Positions 43,624-52,746 of a stretch of DNA of 64,000 nucleotides are shown here, piece after piece; within the stretch, counting starts at the first letter, position 1; every line of letters begins with the position of its first letter. Both the position numbers and the translations under genes were made by a program. The notes under the pieces were generated by a model. The model did not search any database. It was not told the DNA's origin and saw only the letters and a list, made by a program, of their open reading frames with translations. This stretch comes from Streptomyces fildesensis (GTDB lineage: Bacteria; Actinomycetota; Actinomycetes; Streptomycetales; Streptomycetaceae). Location of the stretch: positions 1 through 64,000 of the forward strand of contig NZ_JAAIKO010000043.1 of assembly GCF_016107395.1 (NCBI RefSeq), in the 5' to 3' direction.

Positions 43624-45567
43624 CTAGGCGTCGTGGTACGCCTCGACCTCCCACAGTGAGTAGCCGTAGACGGTGCCGCGCCTGGTCAGATAGATCCGCA
43701 GGTACCGCCCGGAACCGCTGAGGCCGGTCAGGTTCTGGGTGCCGCCGGAGGCGCTGGTGGTGGAGTAGACCGTGCTCCAGGACGTGCCGTCGTCGGACAG
43801 CTGGATCTGGAACGCCGTGGCGTGGGCCGTCTCCCAGGTGAGCTTGACGCGGTTGACGGCCCGGCTGCTGCCCAGGTCGATCCGCAGCCACTGCGGATCG
43901 GAATAGGCGCTGGACCAGCGACTGGCGTAGCTGCCGTCCACCGCGCCCTCCGCGGGGAAGGCGGGCGTCTCGGTGCTGGAGACGGTCACCGGGCGGCCCA
44001 GGGCCAGGTCGCCGGCGGCGGTGTCGGTGGGCCAGCCGGGCGGGCGGCCGACGGTGGTGACGATCGGCTGGAACTCCGCCAGCGTCGGGACGAGTCCTGG
44101 GGAGCCCCAGGTCTGCTGCGCGAGGGCACGCATCGGGGTCATGATGCCGGCCGCCGTCTGCTGCTCGGTCTCGGCGTTGGGGTTGTCGCACCAGACGTGC
44201 AGCACCGAACCCCGGTTGCGGGACGGGTCGGTGAGGGTGGTGCCGCCCTGGAAGATCTCGGGGTTCCAGGTCTCGTACATGTACGGGGTGTTGGGCTTGT
44301 CGCCGCCGTACACGTAGTAGGTCGGCGTCCAGCTGGAGTTCATGACGGTGTGGCCCGCCGCGACGAGCTGCTGCGGGGTGAGCCCGTAGTTGAACCAGTA
44401 GTCGACGGTGATGTCGGCGTTCGGGGTGATCGTGCCGTCGCCCTGCTTGATGCCGTCGTTCCACATCCGCATCGTCTTGCCGCCGGCCCGGACGATGCCG
44501 TCGGCCCAGTTGACGAAGCCGTAGTAGACGTCCTTGGCGGTGGCGGCGGGCCCGTAGTGGGCGCGGGCGTAGCTGAGCAGCTGCGGGTAACTGGCGTAGT
44601 TGGTGACGTACTCGTCCGCGCCCAGGTGCCAGTACTTGGCGGGGAACAGCGGCAGGTACTCGGTGATCAGATCCTGGATGAGGGTGTAGGCCGCCGGGTT
44701 GGACAGGTCGATGTACTGGTTGCTCGGTGTGCCCGCGCTGTTGACGAGCCGCAGTTCGGGATGGGCGGTCAGCGTCGTGTTCATATGGCCCGGCACGTCG
44801 ATCTCGGGCACGACGGTGACGTGGTACCGGGCGCCGAGCGCGATGAGATCGGTGATCTCCCGCTTCGTGTAGTGCGCGGCGGAGGTGATCTCGGGGTGGC
44901 TGGTGCTCTCCAGCCGGAAGCCGTAGGTGTCGGACAGGTGCAGGTGGAAGTAGTTCATCTTCAGATAGGCGAGGTCCCTGATCTGGCCCTGGAGCCAGGG
45001 CACGGTGAAGTACTTGCGCCCGACGTCGACCATCAGCCCGCGCTCGGCCTTGGCGGGCCAGTCGCGTGCCGTCCCGGCCGCGATGGTGGGGGACTGCTTG
45101 AGGAGCTGGAGCACCGAGCGGGTGCCGTAGAAGGCCCCGGCGTCGGCCCGGGCCCGGACGGTGACGGACGAGCCGACGGTGAGGGCGTAGCCCTCGGTGC
45201 CGAGCGTGGTGTCCGTGGAGCCGAGGGTGAGGAACAGGTCACCGGGCCGCACGGCGGAGGCCGGGCCGCTGACCAGGGTGACGGTCCGCCCGGTGAGCTG
45301 TGTCAGATCGTCGGCGAAGACCCGCCCGGTGGTGCCGAGCGCGGACGAGTAGGCGCTGTCGGCCACGACCCGGCTGGCGGGGCCGAAGGTGTACGCACCG
45401 CTGCCGGCGGTCCACTGCTGGAGGGCGGGGATGGTGCGTGGCACGGCGCCGGCGGCGTGCGCCGGCCCCTGTGCGAGCGGTACGGCGAGGGCGAGCAGCA
45501 GGCCGAACAGCACGCCGAGAACGGCGGCCGGCCCGCGGGAGAAGCGGGCGTGGGGGGAGAACCGCAT
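43624..45567 (-). CDS. Secreted GH20 beta-N-acetylhexosaminidase with F5/8 C domain
   Basis: A 647-residue exoenzyme. Signal peptide about 1-39 (LFGLLLALAVPLAQGPAHA). A GH20b fold (about 45-165), then the GH20 barrel with the catalytic Asp-Glu pair in HLGADEY near 313-319. A C-terminal discoidin/CBM32 domain (about 510-647) should bind galactose- or GlcNAc-type glycans. It releases terminal GlcNAc or GalNAc, likely from chitin oligomers, peptidoglycan fragments or host glycans. ATG 45567 is preceded by AGGAGT. The open frame is 31 codons longer upstream, outside the signal peptide. Confidence 0.92.
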   Translation of the reverse strand: MRFSPHARFSRGPAAVLGVLFGLLLALAVPLAQGPAHAAGAVPRTIPALQQWTAGSGAYTFGPASRVVADSAYSSALGTTGRVFADDLTQLTGRTVTLVSGPASAVRPGDLFLTLGSTDTTLGTEGYALTVGSSVTVRARADAGAFYGTRSVLQLLKQSPTIAAGTARDWPAKAERGLMVDVGRKYFTVPWLQGQIRDLAYLKMNYFHLHLSDTYGFRLESTSHPEITSAAHYTKREITDLIALGARYHVTVVPEIDVPGHMNTTLTAHPELRLVNSAGTPSNQYIDLSNPAAYTLIQDLITEYLPLFPAKYWHLGADEYVTNYASYPQLLSYARAHYGPAATAKDVYYGFVNWADGIVRAGGKTMRMWNDGIKQGDGTITPNADITVDYWFNYGLTPQQLVAAGHTVMNSSWTPTYYVYGGDKPNTPYMYETWNPEIFQGGTTLTDPSRNRGSVLHVWCDNPNAETEQQTAAGIMTPMRALAQQTWGSPGLVPTLAEFQPIVTTVGRPPGWPTDTAAGDLALGRPVTVSSTETPAFPAEGAVDGSYASRWSSAYSDPQWLRIDLGSSRAVNRVKLTWETAHATAFQIQLSDDGTSWSTVYSTTSASGGTQNLTGLSGSGRYLRIYLTRRGTVYGYSLWEVEAYHDA

Positions 45568-45687
45568 GGTCGAGGACTCCTGCCTGAGAGGGATGACGCG
45601 GGAGTGGTCTGGACAACTCGGTGCCTCACCAAGTGCAGCGATGCCTCCTGTACATGTCAAGAGTCCCGGATATGCGGGCGTCGGTGG

Positions 45688-48165
45688 TCAGACCGGCGGA
45701 CTGCCGGGGATCTTCGGCGCCAGATAGCGGGCGGTGATGCTCCGCGGCGACCGGGCGACGAGCGCGGGAACCCCTTCCGCGACGATCCGCCCGCCCCGGT
45801 CGCCGCCCCCCGGACCCATGTCGATGATCCAGTCGGCACCGGCCGCCACATCCATGTCGTGCTCGACCACGACGACGGAGTTCCCCGCGTCGACGAGCCC
45901 GTGCAGCCGGCGCATGAGCAGTTCGGTGTCGGCCGGGTGCAGCCCGGTGGTCGGCTCGTCCAGCAGATAGAGGGTGTGCGAGCGCGCCCCGCGGCCCGCG
46001 CGCTGCAGTTCGGCCGCCAGCTTGATCCGCTGGGCCTCCCCGCCGGACAGCTCGGTGGCCGGCTGGCCGAGCCGCAGATAGCCGAGCCCGACCTGTTGCA
46101 GGGTCCTCAGCGGCCGGGCCGCGGCGGGAACGTCGGCCAGGAAGTCGTACGCCGCGTCGACCGTCATCGCCAGGACGTCGGCGACACTCGCGCCGCGGTA
46201 GGTGATCTCCAGGGTCTCCGGCCGGTAGCGGGCACCGTGGCAGGTCGGGCAGGGGGCGTAACTGCCGGGCAGGAAGAGGAGTTCGACGGCGATGAACCCC
46301 TCGCCCTGGCAGGTCTCGCAGCGGCCGGTGGCGACGTTGAACGAGAAGCGCCCGGCGTTGTAGCCGCGCTTGCGTGCCTCGTCGGTGGCCGCGAAGAGCT
46401 TGCGTACGGCGTCGAACAGACCCGTGTACGTCGCCAGGTTGGACCGTGGCGTGCGGCCGATGGGCCGCTGGTCGACCCGTACCAGCCGGCCGACGGCCTC
46501 GAGGCCCGTCACCGAGGTGGCGTACGAGGCAGCGCTTCCCCCGCCGGCCGGGACCTCGTCCGCTCCGGCCTCCTCCGGATCCTCCTCGGCGGACGTTCCC
46601 AGGTGTTCCGTCAGGACATCGGCCAGCACCTGGCTGACCAGCGTCGACTTCCCGGACCCCGAAACACCGGTCACCACCGTGAAGACCCCGAGCGGCACCA
46701 CCGCGTCGAGGCCGCGCAGATTGTGCCGGGTGACACCGTGCAGCCGCAGCAGGCCGGACGGTTCGCGCGGTACGCGCGCGGCGGCCGGCGGCCCCTCGGG
46801 GAACAGGAACCGGCGGGTCTCCGATTCGGCGACCGACGCCAGCCCGGCCACCGGACCGCTGTGCAGCACCCGGCCGCCGTGCTCGCCCGCCAGCGGCCCG
46901 ACATCGACGACCCAGTCGGCGCGCGCCACCACCGCCATGTCGTGCTCGACCACGAAGAGCGAGTTCCCGGCCGCCCTGAGCCGGTCGAGCACCGTCAGCA
47001 GCGCCTCGGTGTCGGCCGGGTGCAGCCCGGCTGACGGCTCGTCGAGGACGTAGACGACGCCGAACAGCCCCGAGCGCAGCTGGGTGGCGAGCCGCAGACG
47101 CTGCAGTTCGCCCGCCGAGAGCGTCGGCGTCGGCCGGTCCATGCTCAGATAGCCCAGCCCCAGCTCGCCGAGCGCCTCGATCCGGGACACGAGGTCCCCG
47201 GCGATCGTGCCGGCCACGGAGCCGGTCCCATGCGGGGTCTCCCGCAGCAGCCGGGCCAGTTCGGTGAGGGGCAGGGCGGCCAGGGCGGCGATGTCCCGGC
47301 CGGCGAAGGTGACCGCCAGCGACTCCGGGCGCAGCCGCCGCCCGCCGCACACCGGGCAGGGCGAGCTCGTCATGAACCGCCGGACCCGTTTGCGCAGCGC
47401 CTCGCTCCGGGAGTCGGCGAAGGTGTGCAGCACATAGCGCTCGGCGCTCATGTACGTGCCCTGGTAGGGGCGTTGGATGCGGTCGGCGTCCCGCACCGGG
47501 TGGACGGTGACGACCGGCTGCTCCGGTGTGAACAGGATCCAGTCGCGCGCCTCCTGCGGCAGCTTGTGCCAGGGCGCGTCGATGTCATGGCCGAGCGCGT
47601 CGAGGATGTCGCGCAGGTTCTTGCCCTGCCAGGCCCCCGGCCAGGCGGCCACCGCACCCTCACGGATGGTCAGCGACGGATCGGGGACGAGCGAGTCCTC
47701 GCTGACCCGGTGCACCGTGCCCAGCCCGTGGCACTCCGGACAGGCGCCCGCCGGGGTGTTGGGGGAGAACGCGTCGGAGTCCAGCCGCTCGGTGACGCCC
47801 GGCGGATAGCTGCCGGCGCGTGAGTACAGCATGCGCAGCGAGTTCGACAACGTGGTGACCGTGCCCACCGAGGAGCGCGAACCCGGCGCGGACCGCCGTT
47901 GCTCCAGGGCGATGGCGGGCGGCAGACCGGTGATCTCGTCGACCTTGGGTGCGCCGATCTGGTGAATCAGCCGCCGCGCGTACGGGGCCACGGACTCGAA
48001 GTAGCGGCGCTGCGCCTCGGCGTAGATCGTGCCGAAGGCGAGCGAGGACTTGCCGGAGCCGGAGACCCCGGTGAAGGCGACCAGCGCGTCCCGCGGCAGG
48101 TCCACATCGACCCCGCGCAGATTGTGCTCCCGCGCGCCGCGCACCCGGAGGTACGGATCGGTCAT
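45688..48165 (-). CDS. UvrA2-type ABC ATPase (short excinuclease UvrA homologue)
   Basis: An 825-residue UvrA paralogue. Walker A1 GVSGSGKSS at 33-41, zinc CPECHG and CPVCGGRRLRPE, signature LSAGELQRLRLAT near 347, second Walker A near 501, second signature LSGGEAQRIKLAAEL near 705. It is about 120-150 residues shorter than UvrA, and no UvrB-binding domain is seen after the first Walker A, so it cannot replace UvrA in excision. UvrA2/DrrC-like proteins give tolerance to DNA-binding drugs in producers. ATG 48165 follows GGAGAGGAG. Confidence 0.88.
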   Translation of the reverse strand: MTDPYLRVRGAREHNLRGVDVDLPRDALVAFTGVSGSGKSSLAFGTIYAEAQRRYFESVAPYARRLIHQIGAPKVDEITGLPPAIALEQRRSAPGSRSSVGTVTTLSNSLRMLYSRAGSYPPGVTERLDSDAFSPNTPAGACPECHGLGTVHRVSEDSLVPDPSLTIREGAVAAWPGAWQGKNLRDILDALGHDIDAPWHKLPQEARDWILFTPEQPVVTVHPVRDADRIQRPYQGTYMSAERYVLHTFADSRSEALRKRVRRFMTSSPCPVCGGRRLRPESLAVTFAGRDIAALAALPLTELARLLRETPHGTGSVAGTIAGDLVSRIEALGELGLGYLSMDRPTPTLSAGELQRLRLATQLRSGLFGVVYVLDEPSAGLHPADTEALLTVLDRLRAAGNSLFVVEHDMAVVARADWVVDVGPLAGEHGGRVLHSGPVAGLASVAESETRRFLFPEGPPAAARVPREPSGLLRLHGVTRHNLRGLDAVVPLGVFTVVTGVSGSGKSTLVSQVLADVLTEHLGTSAEEDPEEAGADEVPAGGGSAASYATSVTGLEAVGRLVRVDQRPIGRTPRSNLATYTGLFDAVRKLFAATDEARKRGYNAGRFSFNVATGRCETCQGEGFIAVELLFLPGSYAPCPTCHGARYRPETLEITYRGASVADVLAMTVDAAYDFLADVPAAARPLRTLQQVGLGYLRLGQPATELSGGEAQRIKLAAELQRAGRGARSHTLYLLDEPTTGLHPADTELLMRRLHGLVDAGNSVVVVEHDMDVAAGADWIIDMGPGGGDRGGRIVAEGVPALVARSPRSITARYLAPKIPGSPPV

Positions 48166-48360
48166 CGGGCTCCTCTCCGTCCCATCGGGGGGTGCGGCGG
48201 CAGGAAGCTACCGGTTGTGACCTGATCGTACGATTTACTCCGGAATTGGCGCGAGCGGCGCTGGCATCGGAGTGCCATGGGTGCTGCCACGGAGGCGTGG
48301 AACCGGGTGCCGCCCCGTCAGAAGCCCCGGTGTCCGGGGCGGTCGGCGTGGTCCGCGGAT

Positions 48361-48404
48361 GTGCCGTACGCCCGCGGGGTCGCCTCCCCGCGGGCGTACG
48401 GCAC
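48361..48404 (-). terminator. Terminator after the methyltransferase gene
   Basis: A perfect 19-bp stem (48361-48379 with 48386-48404) with a 6-base loop lies five bases after the stop of the methyltransferase gene. No T run. It is one of the strongest hairpins in the window. Confidence 0.75.
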
Positions 48405-48409
48405 GGAGT

Positions 48410-49234
48410 TCAGACGCGGGCGACCACGTACCGGAAGACGTTCTCCATCCGGACCGTCCCGTCGGCCCGCCGGTACGGGTGCAGCGCCTCCGCCAGCTCC
48501 TTCTCCACCTGCGGCTGGTCGGTGGCCTCCGCGGCCGGGTCGAACAGGCCGGTGGAGAGCAGTCCGCGGACCGCGCTGTCCATGTCCGGATAGCCGAAGG
48601 GGCAGGCCACCCGGCCGGAGCCGTCCGGCCGCAGCCCGGCGTCCCGGGCCAGCTCCTCCAGGTCGTCGCGACCGCTGAGCCGGCTCCTGACCGTGTGGCC
48701 GCGCGGCTCCGCCAGCCGCGCCGCGACACACAGCACCCGGAAGGTGGCACATCGCTCGGAGGGACCCCAGCCGGCCAGCACCACGGGACTGCCGCGCTCC
48801 GTGAGCCGGGCCGCCGCCGTCAGGTCGGGCCGCAGTTCGTCGCAGGGCGACGCCGGATCCAGCGCCGTCACCATCGTGAACGGCGCGGCCGCCCGGTCCG
48901 CCGGGCGGACGGGACCGCCGAAACGTAACTCCGCGCGGGCCCTGCGCCGGGCCGGAGCGCCCCACCGCGGTTCGGGGAGCAGCCGCTCACGGGCGAGCGC
49001 GAGCCGGCGTTCGTCGGGATCGCAGCCGGTGACGGCCGCGCCGCGGGCCGAGGCCATCAGCAGCGCGAGGCCGGATCCGCAGCCGAGCCCGAGCAGCCGG
49101 GTGCTGGGGCCGACGTCGAGCCGGTCGTACACGGCCTCGTAGAGCGGTACCAGCATCCGCTCCTGGATCTCGGCCCAGTCCCGCGCCCTGGTATCGGCGC
49201 GTGTTCTGGATCCGCGAACGAGCGTGGGTGTCAT
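48410..49234 (-). CDS. SAM-dependent methyltransferase
   Basis: A 274-residue class I methyltransferase. LLGLGCGSGLALLMA (about 46-60) is the SAM-binding loop, AVTGCDPD motif II. The first two residues of motif I are G-L instead of the usual D-V. DWAEIQERMLVPLYEAVYD resembles small-molecule methyltransferases of the SCO group. Substrate unknown. ATG 49234 is chosen over an open frame 53 codons upstream. It is followed by a strong terminator, then the uvrA2 gene on the same strand. Bases 49235-49386 lie between it and proS. Confidence 0.8.
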   Translation of the reverse strand: MTPTLVRGSRTRADTRARDWAEIQERMLVPLYEAVYDRLDVGPSTRLLGLGCGSGLALLMASARGAAVTGCDPDERRLALARERLLPEPRWGAPARRRARAELRFGGPVRPADRAAAPFTMVTALDPASPCDELRPDLTAAARLTERGSPVVLAGWGPSERCATFRVLCVAARLAEPRGHTVRSRLSGRDDLEELARDAGLRPDGSGRVACPFGYPDMDSAVRGLLSTGLFDPAAEATDQPQVEKELAEALHPYRRADGTVRMENVFRYVVARV

Positions 49235-49386
49235 CGGAGCCGCCCCAATCAGCCGAGTCGCCGTCCTCGTGTGCCCCCCGGTGCTTTGTGCATGTCCCCG
49301 AAAGCCAGACAACTCCGGTTTTGGGCTCCCGTCCAGAGGGCGGCCCGATTCACGTCCGGCGGTCATCGCCCCGTAACATCTGCGGC

Positions 49387-50799
49387 ATGGCAAAGCCCCC
49401 CGTTCTCACGCCTCAGGCGGTCGACTTCCCCCGCTGGTACCAGGACCTGGTCAACAAGGCCGAACTGGCCGACAACGGCCCGGTGCGCGGCACGATGGTG
49501 ATCCGGCCCTACGGATACGCCCTCTGGGAGCGGATGCAGCAGGAGATGGACGCGCGCATCAAGGACGCGGGCGCCCAGAACGCCTACTTCCCGCTCTTCA
49601 TCCCGCAGTCGTACCTGACGCGCGAAGCCGAGCACGTGGAGGGCTTCGCCCCCGAGCTGGCGGTCGTCACGCACGGCGGTGGCAAGGAGCTGGACGAGCC
49701 GATCGTCGTCCGCCCCACCTCCGAGACGATCATCAACGAGTACTTCTCCAAGTGGGTGCAGAGCTACCGCGACCTGCCCCTGCTGATCAACCAGTGGGCG
49801 AACGTCGTCCGCTGGGAGATGCGTCCGCGGATCTTCCTGCGCACCACCGAGTTCCTCTGGCAGGAGGGCCACACCGCCCACGCCACCTACGAGGACGCGC
49901 GTGCCTACGCCGCGCGGATCCATCAGGACGTGTACGCCGATTTCATGGTGAACGTCCTCGGCATCGATGTGGTGCTCGGCCGGAAGACCGCCAAGGAGCG
50001 CTTCGCCGGCGCGATCAACACCCTCACCCTCGAGGGCATGATGGGCGACGGCAAGGCCCTGCAGCTGGGCACCAGCCATGAGCTGGGCCAGAACTTCGCG
50101 AAGGCGTTCAACACCTCGTACCTGTCGGGCGAGGGCAAGCAGGAGCACGTCTGGCAGACCTCGTGGGGCGTCTCGACCCGGATGGTCGGCGGCCTGATCA
50201 TGTCGCACGGCGACGACAACGGCCTGCGCGTCCCGCCGCGGCTCGCCGCGGTCCAGGTGGTCGTGCTGGCCATCAAGGGCGACGACACGGTCATCGCCAA
50301 GGTGCACGAGATCGGCGCCCGCCTCAAGGCGGCCGGGATCCGCGTCCAGGTGGACGCCCGTACCGACACGCCGTTCGGCCGCCGGGCCGTGGACTGGGAG
50401 CTCAAGGGCGTTCCGGTGCGTGTCGAGGTCGGTCCGCGCGACCTGGAGAACGGCACCGCGATGCTGGCCCGCCGGATCCCCGGCGGCAAGGAGCCGGTGG
50501 CGCTCGACGCGCTGGAGGCCCTGATCCCCGGGATCCTTGAGGAGGACCAGGCACAGCTGCTGCGGGAGAGCCTGGAGCGCCGCGAGTCGCGCACCGTGGA
50601 CGTGGCGACCATCGGGGAGGCGGCCGAGGCCGCCGCCACCGGCTGGGCCCGCATCCCGTGGGCCGATCTCGGTCCGGAGGGCGAGGCCAAGCTGGCCGAG
50701 CAGAGCGTCTCCGTGCGCTGCCTGATCGCCGAGGACGGCACCGTGCCGGACTCCGACGACGCCCCGGGCACGCTCGCGGTCGTAGCCCGCGCGTACTGA
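49387..50799 (+). CDS. proS: Prolyl-tRNA synthetase, archaeal/eukaryote-type
   Basis: A 470-residue class II aminoacyl-tRNA synthetase that loads proline on tRNA-Pro. It lacks the approximately 180-residue editing insertion of the long bacterial form. Motif 2 RPRIFLRTTEFLWQEGH near 147-163, motif 3 GLRVPPRLA near 279. The anticodon domain is C-terminal. ATG 49387 has TAACAT seven bases upstream, so leaderless. Streptomyces normally carry a long bacterial proS elsewhere (SCO5699 in S. coelicolor), so this may be a second, possibly drug-resistant, copy. Confidence 0.92.
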   Translation: MAKPPVLTPQAVDFPRWYQDLVNKAELADNGPVRGTMVIRPYGYALWERMQQEMDARIKDAGAQNAYFPLFIPQSYLTREAEHVEGFAPELAVVTHGGGKELDEPIVVRPTSETIINEYFSKWVQSYRDLPLLINQWANVVRWEMRPRIFLRTTEFLWQEGHTAHATYEDARAYAARIHQDVYADFMVNVLGIDVVLGRKTAKERFAGAINTLTLEGMMGDGKALQLGTSHELGQNFAKAFNTSYLSGEGKQEHVWQTSWGVSTRMVGGLIMSHGDDNGLRVPPRLAAVQVVVLAIKGDDTVIAKVHEIGARLKAAGIRVQVDARTDTPFGRRAVDWELKGVPVRVEVGPRDLENGTAMLARRIPGGKEPVALDALEALIPGILEEDQAQLLRESLERRESRTVDVATIGEAAEAAATGWARIPWADLGPEGEAKLAEQSVSVRCLIAEDGTVPDSDDAPGTLAVVARAY

Positions 50800-51105
50800 G
50801 TCCTGCGCACCGATCCCACGTACTGAACTCTGTACGGATCGGTACGGAGTTCCGTGCGGAGCTCGCGGGCTGGGCCATTACCGCTGGTCGCTGACGGTCC
50901 TCCGTCGGTAGCCGAAGGTAGCTGGCCGGAAACGGTCGTAATTTTTCGGTGATACGTCCCGACTTCGGGGCGGGTGTTCGGATTCTCCACTATCCTCCGC
51001 TCCCGCCCCGCGCCGGACGCATCCTCCGGAACTGACCGATGAGTGCAAATTATTTGGGGTGGCCCGGAATCGGAACACTGGGCCACCCCGGCTCGTTGTC
51101 ACGGC
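50800..51105 (+). terminator. proS terminator and following leader (306 bp)
   Basis: GAACTCTGTAC (50825-50835) pairs with 50842-50852 with one G-U, the likely proS terminator. Further on, GGGGTGGCCC (51056-51065) pairs perfectly with 51080-51089 over a 14-base loop and ends 16 bases before the next gene's start, a possible leader structure. No gene is visible between. Confidence 0.55.
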
Positions 51106-51702
51106 GTGAGCACGACACCACCAGTTCTCGCCGCCGAGCTGGCAGTCGCGTGGGCCGACATTCAACGGCACCACCCCGAACTGCCGGATCTGGCCGCGCC
51201 AGAGTCCCTTATCGGAGAGTCCTCGTCCGCCTGCGGGACCGAGCTCTCCTTCGAAAGGCTGCTCCACGAGGCCGTGCACGGAGTCGCCGCAGCACGCGGC
51301 GTCCGTGACACGTCGCGAGCCGGCCGCTACCACAACCGCCGTTTTCTGGCGATCGCCGATGAATTGGGCCTCGACCATGCCGAGGAGCCGCATCCCAGCA
51401 GCGGCTTCTCCCTGGTCGGTCTGCGCCCCGACACCAAGAAGCGCTATCGAGCCACCATGGACCGGCTGCACCGGGCCCTGAAGGCACACACCGTCGCGAC
51501 CACCGCGGACACGGGACGCAGTTTCCGCGGTCCGGCGGCGCGGCACGGTTCGTCCGGTGGGGGAGTGCGGGTCAAGGCCGTCTGCGACTGCGGGCGCAAC
51601 GTCCGCGTCGTACCGTCCGTCCTCGCCCAGGCGCCGATCATGTGCGGGGCCTGCGGACAGGCGTTCCGGATCCCGGAGGTCGTCGGCGCCGGCGTCGGGT
51701 GA
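51106..51702 (+). CDS. SprT-like zinc metalloprotease-type protein
   Basis: A 198-residue protein of unknown function with a hidden metallopeptidase pattern: HEAVH at 54-58 (HExxH) and a further histidine in RYHNRRF at 76, as in SprT/Spartan domains. Near the C-terminus two cysteine pairs (CDC and CGAC, about 168-190) form a zinc ribbon. An arginine-rich linker joins them. GTG 51106 is chosen because it starts just before the domain; no ribosome binding site is clear. Such proteins can cut DNA-protein crosslinks (Spartan) or act in competence; function here is inferred only from the fold. It lies between proS and rpsP. Confidence 0.7.
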   Translation: MSTTPPVLAAELAVAWADIQRHHPELPDLAAPESLIGESSSACGTELSFERLLHEAVHGVAAARGVRDTSRAGRYHNRRFLAIADELGLDHAEEPHPSSGFSLVGLRPDTKKRYRATMDRLHRALKAHTVATTADTGRSFRGPAARHGSSGGGVRVKAVCDCGRNVRVVPSVLAQAPIMCGACGQAFRIPEVVGAGVG

Positions 51703-51731
51703 GGTGAGCCGAAGCCGCTGGTCCGCTCGGA

Positions 51732-51761
51732 TTAGCCGGGCGTGTCACCGTGTGGCAGAAT
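51732..51761 (+). promoter_or_regulatory. Promoter of rpsP operon
   Basis: TTAGCC (51732-51737) and CAGAAT (51756-51761) are 18 bp apart in the 195-bp gap before rpsP. The leader is about 130 bases; CCCAC/GTGGG arms (51836-51852) may fold. No known ribosomal leader motif is recognised. Confidence 0.4.
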
Positions 51762-51897
51762 AGCCAGCTGAGAACTCGACAGCCGTGCAGGAACCCTCTC
51801 TCCTTCGGCTGACGCGTCCGCTGGGCGCACGAATCCCACAACCCCACGTGGGTGTCCGCTGTGCCCAACCTCGTCAATTCCAGGAGAACCCACTCCC

Positions 51898-52356
51898 GTG
51901 GCAGTCAAGATCAAGCTGAAGCGTCTGGGCAAGATCCGTTCGCCTCACTACCGCATCGTCATCGCCGACTCCCGTACCCGCCGTGACGGCCGGGCCATCG
52001 AGGAGATCGGCCTGTACCACCCGGTGCAGAACCCGTCGCGCATCGAGGTCGACACCGAGCGTGTCCAGTACTGGCTGGGTGTCGGCGCACAGCCGACCGA
52101 GCCCGTGATGGCCATCCTCAAGGTCACCGGCGACTGGCAGAAGTTCAAGGGCCTGCCGGCCCCGGCTCCGATGCTCGTCGCCGAGCCGAAGGCCGACAAG
52201 CGGATCCTCTTCGAGGCCGCTGCCAAGGACGCCGGCAACGAGCCCAAGGGTGAGGCAATCACCCCGAAGGCCAAGAAGGCGGAGAAGGCCGAGAAGAAGG
52301 CCGATGACGCTGTCGAGGCCGCTGTTGAGGCCCCGGCCGAGACCACCGAGGCCTGA
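51898..52356 (+). CDS. rpsP: 30S ribosomal protein S16
   Basis: S16, 152 residues. The core (1-80) starts VAVKIKLKRLGKIRSPHYRI; the C-terminal 70 residues are an Ala/Lys/Glu-rich extension typical of actinobacteria. GTG 51898 follows CCAGGAGAA. First gene of rpsP-khpA-rimM-trmD, with rplS following. Confidence 0.97.
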   Translation: MAVKIKLKRLGKIRSPHYRIVIADSRTRRDGRAIEEIGLYHPVQNPSRIEVDTERVQYWLGVGAQPTEPVMAILKVTGDWQKFKGLPAPAPMLVAEPKADKRILFEAAAKDAGNEPKGEAITPKAKKAEKAEKKADDAVEAAVEAPAETTEA

Positions 52357-52358
52357 GC

Positions 52359-52598
52359 ATGCTCGAGGAGGCTCTCGAGCACCTCGTGAGAGGCATCGTC
52401 GACAATCCCGATGATGTGCAGGTGTCTGCGAAGACCCTGCGCCGCGGGAGCGTCCTCGAGGTCCGGGTCCACCCGGACGACCTCGGCAAGGTGATCGGCC
52501 GCAACGGCCGCACCGCACGCGCTTTGCGTACTGTCGTGGGCGCCCTCGGCGGCCGTGGCATCCGCGTCGACCTCGTCGACGTGGATCAGGTCCGCTGA
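52359..52598 (+). CDS. khpA: KH-domain RNA-binding protein KhpA
   Basis: A 79-residue KH-domain protein. The RNA-binding GxxG loop is IGRNGRT at about 47-53. KhpA pairs with KhpB (Jag) in other bacteria to regulate cell division and translation. ATG 52359 is two bases after the rpsP stop, so coupled. It is followed by a 148-bp gap before rimM. Confidence 0.93.
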   Translation: MLEEALEHLVRGIVDNPDDVQVSAKTLRRGSVLEVRVHPDDLGKVIGRNGRTARALRTVVGALGGRGIRVDLVDVDQVR

Positions 52599-52746
52599 GA
52601 CCAATGCAGTACCGGCACGGGCCGGGGGCGGCGATTGCCGGCCCCGGCCCGTTGTCGTGTTCCGGGACGGATCGTCGTGAACGGATCCGTCCTGCGGGAA
52701 CAGGTTCTTCCGTGCGTGAACAGATTCTTAGTGAAGGGCAAGCAGA

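Noticed and set aside
51090..51125. TTGTCA at 51096 as a third PafBC-type promoter for the SprT-like gene
   Set aside because: It lies only 5 bases before the chosen GTG and the hexamer 11 bases on (CGACAC) is not -10-like.
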